NCBI GenBank assembly: GCA_001630475.1
Contig: KV419485.1
Span: 1 to 33,132, forward strand
Direction: 5' to 3'
Source of the DNA: Sistotremastrum niveocremeum HHB9708
Lineage: Eukaryota; Basidiomycota; Agaricomycetes; Sistotremastrales; Sistotremastraceae
Length of the DNA: 33,132 nucleotides
In this document: one piece after another, positions 10,413 to 20,725 of the stretch
Numbering within the stretch: position 1 is the stretch's first letter
Layout: each line of letters begins with the position of its first letter
Notes under the pieces: model-generated
Told to the model about the DNA's origin: nothing
The model's database searches: none
Seen by the model: the letters and a program-made list of their open reading frames with translations, nothing else
Made by a program: the position numbers and the translations under genes

Positions 10413-11360
10413 TGTTCCTGACCAGCGAAGTTCGTCAACGACGAATTTGAAGTGTTGTAGGAGTAGCCAGGATTAAGGCTAAGGCTTGGAGGAGAACTGT
10501 GAAGGGCATGCGGATTCGTAGATGAACTCTGAGCATCATGAATAGGAGGGTTTGCCGAAGACGAATCTGAAGTATGGAAGTAGTGAGGCGGCTGATTGGA
10601 GAGGGCAGGGCTTGCCGATTTAGACGGGGGGAGAGGCTGGGGTGCTTTCGATGCTTCCATCCGATAGGCCGATGAGGGAGTGTCAGCAATGGAATCCCCG
10701 TTCAACGTCTCGCGAACACTGTGTTCGTTATTCCCGAGCGCCGGATGTTGCACGACCTCGTGGAGGACGGGAGTGTGAGGGATTTCCTTTTCATGAGAAC
10801 TATCTCCGAAGGTATACGATGAAATGGGAGGTTGGATGGACCCAGTCGTCATGTTGAAAAGGAGCTCATCCTGTATGCGAATTAAGAGTGAAAATTTTGT
10901 CCGTCGCATCATCGGGGTAGTGCTTACATAATTGGTCGAGTTTCCGTCATGGAACATGGAGAAGGGGTTGTCTACTGGAGGAGGAGGAGTAGAGGAAGCG
11001 GAATTCGTCGTGAAGCGCTGCAAGATGGTCCATCAGGTCCGGCACAACGAGTCAACTGACAGGGGCACATACATTGGCAGTATCTGACATCGTGCAGTCC
11101 TGAGGACAGTCGTCGATAAGGTTGCGAAAGAAACTGAGTATGGATGGCGACGGCGACCTCGTGAGACGGCGACACACAGAGACCTCTCGGATGAGCGATG
11201 AGGGGTACTGGATTACAGTAGGAATACAGCGCGACGACTTCGGTCGAGCTTTCTTTGTAGGCTCGCTCGTCTGAATCTTAGTCTTTAGGACCCCACGACA
11301 GGGGGAAATGTCTGTCTGAGTAGGGGAGACAGAGGAACCTTTATGTGCTCGAGAGGACAT
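10405..11360 (-). pseudogene. 5' part of host gene split by the hAT element
   Basis: ATG at 11358-11360 in a good context (TTGCCATGTC). Exons on the minus strand: 11360-11073 (96 codons), 11017-10928 (30 codons), 10870-10405 (155 codons plus one base, then the hAT boundary). Both introns (55 and 57 nt) are phase 0 with canonical borders. The first ~96 residues are basic, with a 'SPSILSFFRNLIDDC' stretch; the rest is Ser/Pro/Asn-rich. I do not recognise a family. With the 3' part at 4512-5596 the undisturbed gene would encode about 642 residues. In the present allele translation would run only three codons into the transposon end, giving about 284 residues. The tail after the junction is lost. 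Confidence 0.82.
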
Positions 11361-11663
11361 GGCAAGGAGCCAAATGGCCGGAAGGAAAGAACAACGACCT
11401 TTTGGGGCATCTTAGTCTGTCCGCGCTACGTTGATTAGGACAGCGGTGTGAGAATCGGACCTACGATCCTGCGTGCATCGTGGCCAAGGACCTGCCCGGA
11501 CCCTCCACACAAAATAGACCAAAATAAGACCGATTCAGTAAGTCCCATCACTTTCCGACCGCTCGGTCAGTGAATTCAGGACGAATAAGACCGCACAAAG
11601 CCGTCAAATCGGATATGCGGAACGATAATACTATGTACTGCAGCGTATGGTACAAACGTGTTT
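11361..11663. other. Intergenic spacer between two minus-strand genes
   Basis: About 300 bp between the stop of the WD40 gene (11664) and the start of the split gene (11360). It should hold the terminator of the former and the promoter of the latter. I see no clear TATA element. Confidence 0.5.
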
Positions 11664-13331
11664 TTACAAACGCAACACGAGGTCATGATATATCTCGTTG
11701 ATCCGATTGGTCAAACCCAATGACCCGTCTCTCGGCAGAAATAATATGATGATCAAGAAAACGAAGAGAGCGAGCACAAGCGACTGAGCGCCCCCGCTAC
11801 TTGTCGCTGATTTCACAGAATAACCCTTGAGCTTAGGCACAACAAGTATCAAAGCAATAATTACGCACCATATAATATGGCCATGGTCGGCCTTTTCTTC
11901 AGCTTCAATATTCTGTTCTCCGTTTGGCTGGCAATCAGTCCAGACTTGTGAGTTTGAATCTTTGTTCTCTGTATCGAAGGTGCTCCGCCGTTCCAGGTCC
12001 AAAGTCGAAGCGATGAGATGCCGTTCTTGTTTCGGGATAAGCTCACTAAAAGCAATTGGTGGGTAGGAGAGACCTCTGCAGCGCGGACCTTCAGCAGCGT
12101 AAACAAAAGAACAAGACAGTATTCATGGAACGAACACACCTGCATCGAGCGCACTACCGACCCTGAGACAATTCGGAACCATCAACAAATCAATTCTTGT
12201 AGGAGATGTGACCGTACCTCCATGGTCCAAGACTTCTGGCTTGCAATGATCCTCGAGGAATTTCCACAGTATAGCATTGCCTTCTGGTGAGGCCGAGACC
12301 AGCATTGTTGGCGAAATAAACGAGACCGCAGAGGCCGAAATGTATCGCCCCACGGGGAGTTGGATGTTGGCATGCAAAAAATTGGAAAATAAGCTTTGCA
12401 CTTCCAACCTTCCTCGGAAAGTGAGAGTAGCAAAGAGAGACTTCGAGGCGTCGACAGCTGAAGCCGCACTAGAGGCCGGTGGTATTGAGGAGAGGTCATA
12501 GATAGCCGAGGAATGCGTACATGGGAACACTTGATTCAATTCTGCGGAGAACGGCACCATTGGATAAATCGAGTACACTAGGTAGGGATAAGTAGCACGC
12601 ATGAGGGTAAATGGTAGAGTAATCACAGTGTAGTCCCTCCGACGTAGGTGATGATGAGACCGTTATCTTCGTTGGTCAGCGACATAGACTGGATAGGTTC
12701 CGATGCTCGAGAGCTCTTATCGACCAAGTCACCTCGCTTACACCATTTTTCTGTCACAAACAGCAGGAGCATGATCACCCCCGATCAACGGGAATCCGAG
12801 GACGGGTCTCTCACCATGAGAATCGCGTTTCCAAGACTTGATGCCATCAGTCTGTCCAGCTGACAACATAATATTCAGCTTTGGGCTGTAAAGAATTGCT
12901 GTCACTGGGCTCGTATGAGCGATCATTTCTTTGATACCAATAATCGTGTCCTGTGATTGGTATTGTAAGGCCGGAGTGAATCCAAAGCCTGAAGTGATAC
13001 AAGTGATATCACGCACCTTAGAACTATCCAAGAGAATCTCAAGGAGAAGCCCATCGCCAAGGCCACACACAAAGCTGAAGTGGCCGGCCAGTATGGGGAC
13101 TGCAGCTAGACAGACCACGGGCGCACCAACTTGAATTTCGAATACCGCATCCATAGCAGGACGCCAGAGCAGGATAGTACCATCATCAGCTCCAACTGCA
13201 ATGAGCCTGCCGTCTTCAGCGAAGCTCACACAATTTGGGCCTCGGAGTTCTGTCTGCAGCAAGTGGGTGAGCTCGAGCATGGATGAGGCGCCTATGCACC
13301 GCTCTATTTCTTTATGTTCTGCGCTTGGCAT
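11664..13331 (-). CDS. WD40-repeat protein with C-terminal membrane anchor, 444 aa
   Basis: Exons (minus): 13331-12815, 12750-12627, 12577-12521, 12468-12218, 12162-12140, 12088-11869, 11806-11664. All six introns preserve phase. WD40-like blades are visible: 'FAEDGRLIAVGADDGTILLWR' region (about 37-57), 'LYSPKLNIMLSAGQTDGIKSW', 'LVSASPEGNAILWK' and 'LLVSLSRNKNG..SLRLWTW'. The last exon encodes a hydrophobic helix (about residues 406-421: LVLALFVFLIIILFLP) and a 22-residue tail. A cytoplasmic propeller anchored in a membrane recalls Sec12/PREB-type architecture, but the blades are too weak to claim that identity. The start is the first ATG of the frame; an upstream exon is possible. The donor at 12626 (GTGATT) is the weakest junction. 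Confidence 0.75.
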
Positions 13332-14730
13332 GCGGTGGCGCCGAAGCGCCGGATATCCAGAACTCTTTCCTGATTTGGTAACACCGTCAATCGGGGAGAC
13401 TCCCAATACCCCGCAATGACCACCTTCTCGAGCACCTTACACATCATCCCAAACAGACACTGACGGCTTTCCGTATGTCTATCCCAATCTGAACGGCATA
13501 TCTCGAGGTCAACTTGTCAAGCGCCAGAGGATTTGACGTGACTCACAACCCCGATCCCCGATCCTGACCAAAATATCAAGTATGCTCATGCCATACGGAC
13601 GATGTGGTTGATCCTTCCCAACCGAACATATGTTTATAGCGGGAAACCAAGATACATCCGGCTCGTGAGCAGTATACTGAAGATGTTGTAGTGGTACGGA
13701 ACGACGGGAATAGATTTACATAGCAAATGTTGCAGAACGTGTCCGAAATTCAGGCAGGAGCCTCTGGTGATTCGTCAATGTATTCTAACAGCTGCTTGTC
13801 CTTCTTGAAAGGTAAACCAAGAATGTCTCAAATCTGGATAGATTGGCACAGTGATACGGTGCGTTTGGGGAATTGATGAGACGTGACGCATGATATTCAT
13901 TTGCAAGGACTTATCTAGTACTCATCCGTCTGGAAGCTGAAGTGAACCCTGACAATATCAACCACTTTGCCAGAGAGTTAGAGAACAATTTTCTGCCGAT
14001 TTGATCGACCGATAAGCCATCTGACGTGCCTTTCCCCTATGGTCGCTTCACCTTCAAAGTCCGACTCACCCGGCAGACTATACGTATGGCCAACCTCAGC
14101 GCTCAGCGCTCAGCAGTGCTATATGTGCGACGAGACCTGACAAGCCCTGATAAGATCTCACCTCTCCTACTCGGCCGTGACTATGTCCCGTCAAGATGTG
14201 CTTAGATCACGTGGCACTTTTCACTCGAGCCTGAGGAGGATCGTGTCCAATTCTCTGATCTAACTTCGATATCATCGGATAGAGGCATCTTGTGGGCCCG
14301 ATCCTGGGACGTTCTTCATCGTGATGGATCATTACTCACATTTTCAGATTAGCATTTTCAGGTTAGCAAAACTAATGATCATCCATCGAAGTAATATAAT
14401 TCTGACTATGCCTCCAACCAGTATCGGCGCGCAGTATCGGCGCGATAGATCGTTGCTTCCCTGAATTGGCTTCTCTCTATAGGTATGACCTATCTCTGAC
14501 AGTTGTCTGATGTTACTTATTACTCAATAGTACGGACGTGTCACTGAGATGTAGCGGATGGTCGGAAGTGACGTGGCACCAGATGGAGGATATATGGTCG
14601 CCTATGTGGCCTGTGTGTCAAGTCGGTGTGTGCATGAGATAGGGTTAGTTTGGGGGCTGAATGGCTGATTTATAAATGTGAGTCTCAACTACCGCGGCTT
14701 CCTTTTCTTCATGAGTTCGACCCCTTGCAG
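13332..14730. other. 1.4 kb without a supported gene
   Basis: Open frames are short on both strands. Small direct duplications occur: CAGTATCGGCGCG twice near 14419-14444, CAGCGCT repeats near 14097-14115, and ATTTTCAG-TTAGCA twice near 14340-14365. The promoter of the WD40 gene is expected at the left edge. Nothing else is recognisable. Confidence 0.5.
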
Positions 14731-15506
14731 GTACATCAATGACAAGACGGAGACGATGCGTTCAAGGGTGGGTCTCGTTGGACACACGTTGGCGGCAGAA
14801 CAGAGACAGTCCGAACTGGACGTAGCCCGTCATGTGAGTTTTTGTCCTGCCTTTGCCCTGTTGTGTTAACCCTTCGTCATTTCCAGAGGAACTCGGAAAC
14901 GCGTGGCTGGTGAGAAGAGGTCGGTCGCCGTTTTAGACCGCTGATGTGTCGCGAGTCTCGCATAGCACTGTGTGCCGTGTACATCCTGACCGCTTCGATA
15001 TTTGACGACTTCGATATGAGTTGAGCCGACAGATGGGAAACATGGTCGGATCGTAAAGCAATGGTATGGACCGACGACGGATGGTCTGGTGAGTAGTTCA
15101 CCGCACGAGTGCGCTGTGCTAGCTGCACATTCTGAAGATGTTTCTACAGGGTTATGTGGTTCCAACCGACAGACGTGGCCGTGGCAGAGACGGAGGGTAT
15201 GACAGGGTGTGGACCAATGATCGAATGTTCAGAAGAATGAATAGGATGCTGGTGCGCTCTCTATCTCCATACGTGGATTGATACTGATGCTGGCTTACCG
15301 TAGCGGTCGCGAACGACGGTACCATTCTTTCGGCCGATTAGATCGAATGAACCAAGATGTGGATTGTTTGTCTTGGTGAGTAGAACACGGCGCATTTGCG
15401 ATTACCTTTTGCTGGTGAGTTCCCTGTTCCTTAGTGCGCTGGCTGGCGTAAATGAGACGGACGCATTGAGTCACAAGTTGTCGATGATTAGGGACCAACA
15501 GCGTAA
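14731..15506 (+). CDS. Possible intron-rich gene, only partly resolved
   Basis: Several plus-strand segments behave like exons between canonical splice sites: 14731-14833 (after TTGCAG, ending before GTGAGT), 14887-14909, 15150-15251, 15304-15375, and a short terminal piece 15492-15506 ending in TAA. The last three join in phase 0 and give a basic peptide with 'WTNDRMFRRMNRML' and 'PFFRPIRSNEPRCGLFVL'. I could not find a phase-consistent link between 14909 and 15150, nor a clear start codon. It is either a real gene with a missed exon or a decaying one. No family is recognised. Confidence 0.35.
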
Positions 15507-16230
15507 TGGTTTCCCCCGGTGAAGAAGGCAGCCGGCTGCAAGTCTATGGATGGAGCCCGATAATCGGACAAGGGGGGGTGCTCATGCTACGATAGAAAGT
15601 ACGTATAGATACAGTGGTGCGTCCTGTATTCTCCAGACAGACTCTCGAGACAGTTCTTGAGCCCTCTTTACCCCGTCTCCATATCTGGCCGGGCTCTACT
15701 TCCGATCAGTAGTTCAGGCCGGATATGAGCATCACGAAGCCAGGAGGAATACCACGCATATCGAGAATGGCGACGGGCACCCGCCTCTGGGATGGAACGA
15801 GGTCCCATTGGAATGAAAGCCGAAAAAATCTTTGTAAGTCGTTTTCGTCTCCTTGCGCAATTGAAATAACTCATATTTTCCTCTCCACCGCCATGAGTAA
15901 AAATATGATAATTTCAGTATGATGGAGGGGTAACTCGTCCAGAGGGGGTCTTGTACTGCATGTTCCTGAACCCCATTCGCTGATTTTCTTGCTCTCAACT
16001 GCTATTGGCTTGGCTGCCGGGCCTAAAGAAGGACACTTTAAGTACCCCGCGGATTTCCCTGTATGGGAAATGGTAAGGTTGTCACCCGCGGCCAGGTCGG
16101 CTGTGGGAAATTTTGAGTCTCGGTTTCGCATGCTGTTGAATCTCTATAGTCTTGCTTTCTAGTCTTACTTTCTAAAGTTCCTCTCCTAAGTTAATGCATT
16201 GAATATCATCAACAAACAAAGGCCAAGACA
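15507..16230. other. Spacer with one short coding-like segment
   Basis: A plus-strand segment after an AG at about 15717 reads 33 coding-like residues ('NGDGHPPLGWNEVPLE' end) to a TGA near 15823. A different frame starts at 15725. Neither can be extended. The rest shows nothing recognisable. Confidence 0.35.
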
Positions 16231-16560
16231 ATGGAGTGTCCCAATGAGTTACCTCGGGAAGGATATTGTGCAACTCTGTCGTTTCCTCGCCGGGATTTGT
16301 CAAGTTTCCTCACCATTTTCATGACAAGACTTTGGTTTCGGAAAGCATGAGAATCCGTTCAATGTATTGAGGACGGAAATGCTCAAGGCTTCGCAAAGTT
16401 ACCATACAATTTCCCACGCATTTCCTCCGAGTCGTCAAGACAATTCACCATTTGACCCAATTGTATACGTTGAAGTCAAGACTGGTGCCTTTTGTAATAT
16501 TTGTATGATGTTATTCGGAGTTGCGCTGACGAGATCCAGAATATAAAATGATGGCGCCTT
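16231..16560 (+). pseudogene. Degenerate F-box protein gene
   Basis: From ATG 16231 the frame reads 'ELPRE', then 'PRRDLSSFLTI' and 'RLWFRKA', ending at TGA 16348-16350. This is the F-box pattern (LPxEI...FLxRRDLxxF...RxWxxxA) with a corrupted middle. In the next frame the same bases read 'DIVQLCRFL', so at least two frameshifts separate pieces of one original domain. Downstream to about 16500 a plus frame continues with 'VVKTIHHLTQLYTLK', consistent with the leucine-rich tail of basidiomycete F-box proteins. An F-box protein would recruit substrates to an SCF ubiquitin ligase; this copy appears dead. Confidence 0.5.
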
Positions 16561-16996
16561 GCCGGGAATATCAGATCTCTGATACTGACGAAATATGCGG
16601 TGCGAACTTTCCTCTTTGGCTGTGTCAAACAACTTCTGCATTCCATTGAGCAGCTGGCTGAGCCTGGCTCGGTGGGAGATTGCGAACAACAGCTTCAGGT
16701 CTGTAGTGACGCATACTCGAGTGCGTAAGAGTCGAGCGCTTTGATTTTTCAGAGGCACCCCTAAGTGATTGCTTTCAAGTATCGATCATTGGCGTACAGC
16801 GATCCGACCTGGCACTGCAGTGCGTCTACAGCCACAACGAAACACTTTCATTTTCGAGATTTAATGCAATAGGAATCGGGCGATTATCAATGATATCAAT
16901 GGAGCAGCACTTTGGATCAGGGTTAAGGGCACGATGAACGTATGGAGATAGTTCAGACTTGTTTCAACTGTACATAGGGGAGAACAAGCCAAATTT
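16561..16996. other. Spacer, no supported gene
   Basis: A minus-strand open frame (16758-16435) overlaps the F-box relic but has no recognisable domain and no splice support. The remainder up to the stop codon of the next gene shows nothing specific. Confidence 0.4.
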
Positions 16997-18338
16997 TTAT
17001 GCGACCGCCTTCTCTCCTTGAGTTTCGGTTTTCTTAGCTTCGCGTTGATTGCGCCTAATGGAACTCAGACCATGTCTGCAAGCTGGACAAAGATGGCCGT
17101 ACCTTCGCATGCTCTCCCGCTTGATCCATGAGGGTCCCTGCGTTTCATTTCGAGCCGAAAGAACATAGTCCACCTGAACAGGATGGTCATCTTGGTCACA
17201 CAAAAGTGTCCATTGAGGCTCGCTGTGAATCCCGTCGGACTTAGAGACTGTCCATATCAGGGAGTTCGCGAACGAGTCGTGGATCAGCTCGTACAGGTCT
17301 CCAGGTTGGCAGAGACCTTCTTCTGCCTTAGGGACGATAGGACGAACTGAAGAGCGATCACGAGAGATAAGCATGGTGATATAGAGAGACGGTCCCTCTC
17401 GCCAAAGGTTATAAGTCTTGTCTTGCAGTTGTTTAGTCCTGCGGGTGGGCGGGCTCCTGCTGTCGACATCGCCCCTTTGTGAGACGCGGGGCGGCTTTTC
17501 TTTGAGGTGGGCATCCTAGAAAGAGAGTGTGTATGAGAGACTTCGTAGGTCAAAGTGAGCGACAGGACTGGATGTACTTCAATGTGTTCATTGGCATCAC
17601 CGTTTCGATCACTTAGTGCCAACTGTACGGAAGAGACGTGAGGAACTTGGTTTGCATCCAGGATTTCTTGGATCTTCTGGCGCCTATAACGGGCTAAACA
17701 GGAGTCCTGATAAGTTCAAATTTCGGGACTCACAAAGCCGAAAGCGAGCCTGAGTCTAAGAGAATTTCGAGGCAATCGTCTTGCTCGTTCTGGTATGATT
17801 GACTGAAAGTGCATGTGAGATGTGATAACAGACTTGGCTAAGCGTCGTACCAAGCTTCAAGTCGGACGAACAAGGGCCCCTCACGGAGACAAATCGTGGG
17901 AGCAATAGACGTATCGTAGGGTTGGTCTGCACAGTCAAGCCTGGTTCTTTTGGCCGGGCGAGATTCTGAAAGAAGAATGTCTTCCGTTAAGACTCTTTGG
18001 CGTCGTGGTTGAAGTTGATCTCCATTGGACTGATGATTGCGAAAGGTGGCCAATAGTTCCGTAGAGCCCCTACTCAGGTGTCACTCGTTTCAGAACGTTG
18101 ACGAAGAGATAAAAAGCTGGTCTCACATCAATGGAGAAAATCTCATGTTCTTGAGATGCTGAAGTGTCTGTAGTGGAACGCTTTGATTCCTATAAACTAG
18201 TGACTCTGACTTGGTCAGGTCGGCGACGACATCAGCAGTAGGCGAAAGCGATAGCATGTGTGTTGAGACTGACGAAGGGCTAACCATGCAAGCAGATACA
18301 CCTGAGAATATATATCTGTAGAGTCCCAGTAGATGCAT
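16997..18338 (-). CDS. Unrecognised protein, 374 aa, five exons
   Basis: Exons (minus): 18338-18127, 18069-17851, 17802-17734, 17683-17578, 17515-16997. All four introns (48-62 nt) have GT-AG borders and phases agree throughout, so the model is strong although I do not know the family. Visible features: a Leu/Ser-rich N-terminus, a basic 'RPAKRTRL' stretch (about residue 100) that could be a nuclear signal, a Ser/Arg/Pro-rich middle, 'YNLWREGPSLYITML', and a C-terminal 'CPAC' (about 345-348) followed by a Lys/Arg/Glu-rich tail. A single Cys pair is not enough to call a zinc finger. The start is the first ATG of the frame. It is divergently arranged with the gene at 18552, 213 bp away, so the two may share a promoter. 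Confidence 0.72.
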
Positions 18339-18551
18339 CAAGGCTCGTCCTGCAGACGGCGGAAGTTTGCCCCCGTGGGATCCCGCATGAACCAGAGGCC
18401 AAATTATCGGGTATCGGAATGCTAACCATTTAGAGTAGCTGGGATCGGATCCGACAATTTGGCAGGTTCGAGCTTTCGCACAGCCAACCCACCCGACTTA
18501 TATGTTAGATCGCAAAGAGAGGGGCGTTTGGCACTGTGCGTTTTCGCCCCA

Positions 18552-19232
18552 ATGAGTTTGAGCACTGATTATCTCACCTCGCCTCCTGATCTACGATCAA
18601 GCGGAACCGAAATCTGGCAGTCATCGCAGACTGACATTCCCGATACATTACCTGGGCCTTCGAGTTCGAGCTCTGGACGACCCGAACAACCTCAGCAGTT
18701 CCAGCCCCAAGAACTCATGATCAGACTATGGGCGGCTACTCAGGACAATATCGGCCTTAGAAGAGCTGCCGAGAGGGTCATGGGCCGTATTGGACAGTGA
18801 GCTCTTGCATTGTTAGACCTGAATGACCCCTGAAAACAAGATTAGAAACCATGAGCTCCTGGATCGTAACTTTGAGCAGTCGTTTTACCGATTCAATTCG
18901 CTTCTCGAAGGCTTACAGAGGTATACCCCCCGATCATAGATCACCCCCTGAGAACTCATGACTGGAACGTTGTAGTCGCCGAGCAGAAATTGAAGATTTG
19001 AAATTTCAACTTCAAACCATCAGACCCGTTAACGAAGCGGCTGAGACTCAGTATTCGAGAATCCAGGTGAGCATTACCAATCCCTGATCCGATCGCTGTG
19101 TGAGCCTGTGTCTCATAGCACATTCAGATTCTGCTGTTCTTTCAGACCCTCGTCTTCCTGTGGCAATCTCCCGTCGCCTCGGCAATCTACATCATGATCA
19201 GCACTGCCATGATCATGCTATTGTCTAAGTGA
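18552..19232 (+). CDS. Unrecognised tail-anchored coiled-coil protein, about 165 aa
   Basis: Exons: 18552-18796, 18846-18920, 18976-19066, 19146-19232 (TGA). Phases agree at each junction. An alternative last acceptor at 19127 adds six residues (ILLFFQ) in the same frame. The N-terminal 60 residues are Ser/Pro/Gln-rich. Residues about 65-137 are charged and helical with a heptad-like pattern ('RRAEIEDLKFQLQTI'). The last exon is a hydrophobic helix ('VASAIYIMISTAMIMLLSK') ending right at the C-terminus, as in tail-anchored proteins inserted post-translationally. No family is recognised. The start is the first ATG of the frame. It forms a divergent pair with the gene ending at 16997 and converges on the gene at 19690-20451. 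Confidence 0.75.
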
Positions 19233-19689
19233 TTAGGGTAGACCAGCACCAGCCACGATCATCGCGAAGGGATTGACTGCAGGACTCGAAAGCAATATTG
19301 GGAATCGGGAGTGACGAGATCGGATGCGTGCGTCAACCATACATAGTATTATTACATGTAATGAAGGCATAGTACAACTCGGAAGTGACTTGCTTATATA
19401 GTCAGCCAGAATTGCGATAGTCGATCAAAACCAAGATAATAGCTCAGGCGTAACCCAATGATGATCAAGCGATGCTGGAGTCTGTGCATGAGATGGAGGA
19501 TCAATCGAATATAGATCCGAATGCCGGAGTAATCTACGCTGGTCAGATAAGAAGTCACAGATGCCGCCTTCGATCAGGATCCGCGAGCGGAAGCTTAATG
19601 CCGAGCGTCTACATGAAGCGACGGACTCAGCGCACGCTACTAAACGTCAGTCTTACTTATTTAGGAAGCTAGTATTGTCCTAGTACATT
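19233..19689. other. Convergent intergenic region
   Basis: About 460 bp between the 3' ends of two converging genes. A small plus-strand open frame (19472-19672) has no support beyond its length. The region likely holds both 3' untranslated regions. Confidence 0.5.
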
Positions 19690-20451
19690 CTACAACATAG
19701 CGGCTGGAGGGTAATTGGGCATGGGGTAGCCCGCATCTTCCTCTACTAGCTCATCATACAGCGGAACCCTCCTCCAATCAATCTCCCCGGAGCCCGCAGA
19801 GTTACCATCCGAACTGTCTGAGTGTGCTGCATTGTTTCGGTCCTCCTAGAGATCATTCAGAGAGCGTTCAGACGCAAAGGAATTGGGCTTACATAGATAC
19901 GATTGACACGGCTCTCAATAATGCTGACGAGGTTATAGTGATGAAGAGTGATAACATGGTTCCATCGTGGGCCAGCCGCGGGCGTATGCGTAATTCGCAG
20001 GATGCACCACATAATAAACTCTGGAAAGAGTAGGTCTTCGAGGATCTCCTCGGAAGCGACGCGAAGCTTGAAATCAAGATCAACTATAGCCGTATCAATC
20101 GCCGCACACATGAGGTGCCATTGTGCGAAGTCGGGGTCGCTGCGAAAGGCCGCGCACATGTGGGTGGGGGATCTGACAATTCACTGAAACTCGCAATATA
20201 GAAGATCATCAACGGACGTACTGTCGGTGCCACTTATTCTTAAGCCATCCCCCAGTGATGACTAGGTCGGTGCGGAACTGCGACAAGGCTTTGCGCTGAA
20301 ATGGAGGAGATGTGCAGTCGGCCAAAGAGATTATGTATCCCTTCAGTCGAATATGTGATTCGAGAGATGCTTGGAATGCTTTAGACCATATGTCGAGTGG
20401 TTGGTCCCCGAGGTCTTCGAGAATATCACCCTCGAGCTGTTGAGCAAGCAT
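19690..20451 (-). CDS. Unrecognised protein, 221 aa, three exons
   Basis: Exons (minus): 20451-20222, 20172-19893, 19845-19690 (stop at 19692-19690). Both introns have canonical borders (GTACGT and GTAAGC donors, CAG and TAG acceptors) and phase is preserved. The protein is mostly helical-looking, with aromatic and aliphatic stretches ('EILEDLLFPEFIMWCILRI') that could be core helices. It ends in an acidic Ser/Gly-rich segment and 'PMPNYPPAAML'. No signal peptide or clear membrane helix is seen, and no family is recognised. The start is the first ATG, with a TATA box 75-85 bp upstream. It is divergent from the gene at 20726 (274 bp between starts). Confidence 0.72.
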
Positions 20452-20525
20452 ATAAGAGATGGAGAACGTGCGGAAAGAGGCGACTGGTGGTGATAGTCGG
20501 AGAGAAACAGACGTGAGAGGTAGTG

Positions 20526-20536
20526 CTCTTTATATA
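20526..20536 (-). promoter_or_regulatory. TATA box of the 19690-20451 gene
   Basis: On the minus strand the sequence TATATAAAGAG lies 75-85 bp upstream of the ATG at 20451. It is a near-ideal TATA element in the divergent promoter shared with the gene at 20726. Confidence 0.6.
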
Positions 20537-20725
20537 CCGTGACAGATTTCTGCCCTGCGCCTCGTTCTGCCCAAGTTCTGCGTTTGCTTTGTCCTAGGCC
20601 GGAGTCTTCCGGGTGATCCACGCGGGGATCGGATATCAGGGGCCGGCCCCTAGCTATAGACTGGTCTCCAACTCCGCTTATTCCCTTCCGTCTTATCAAA
20701 CCCTGACACGACGTCTGCAGCCTCC

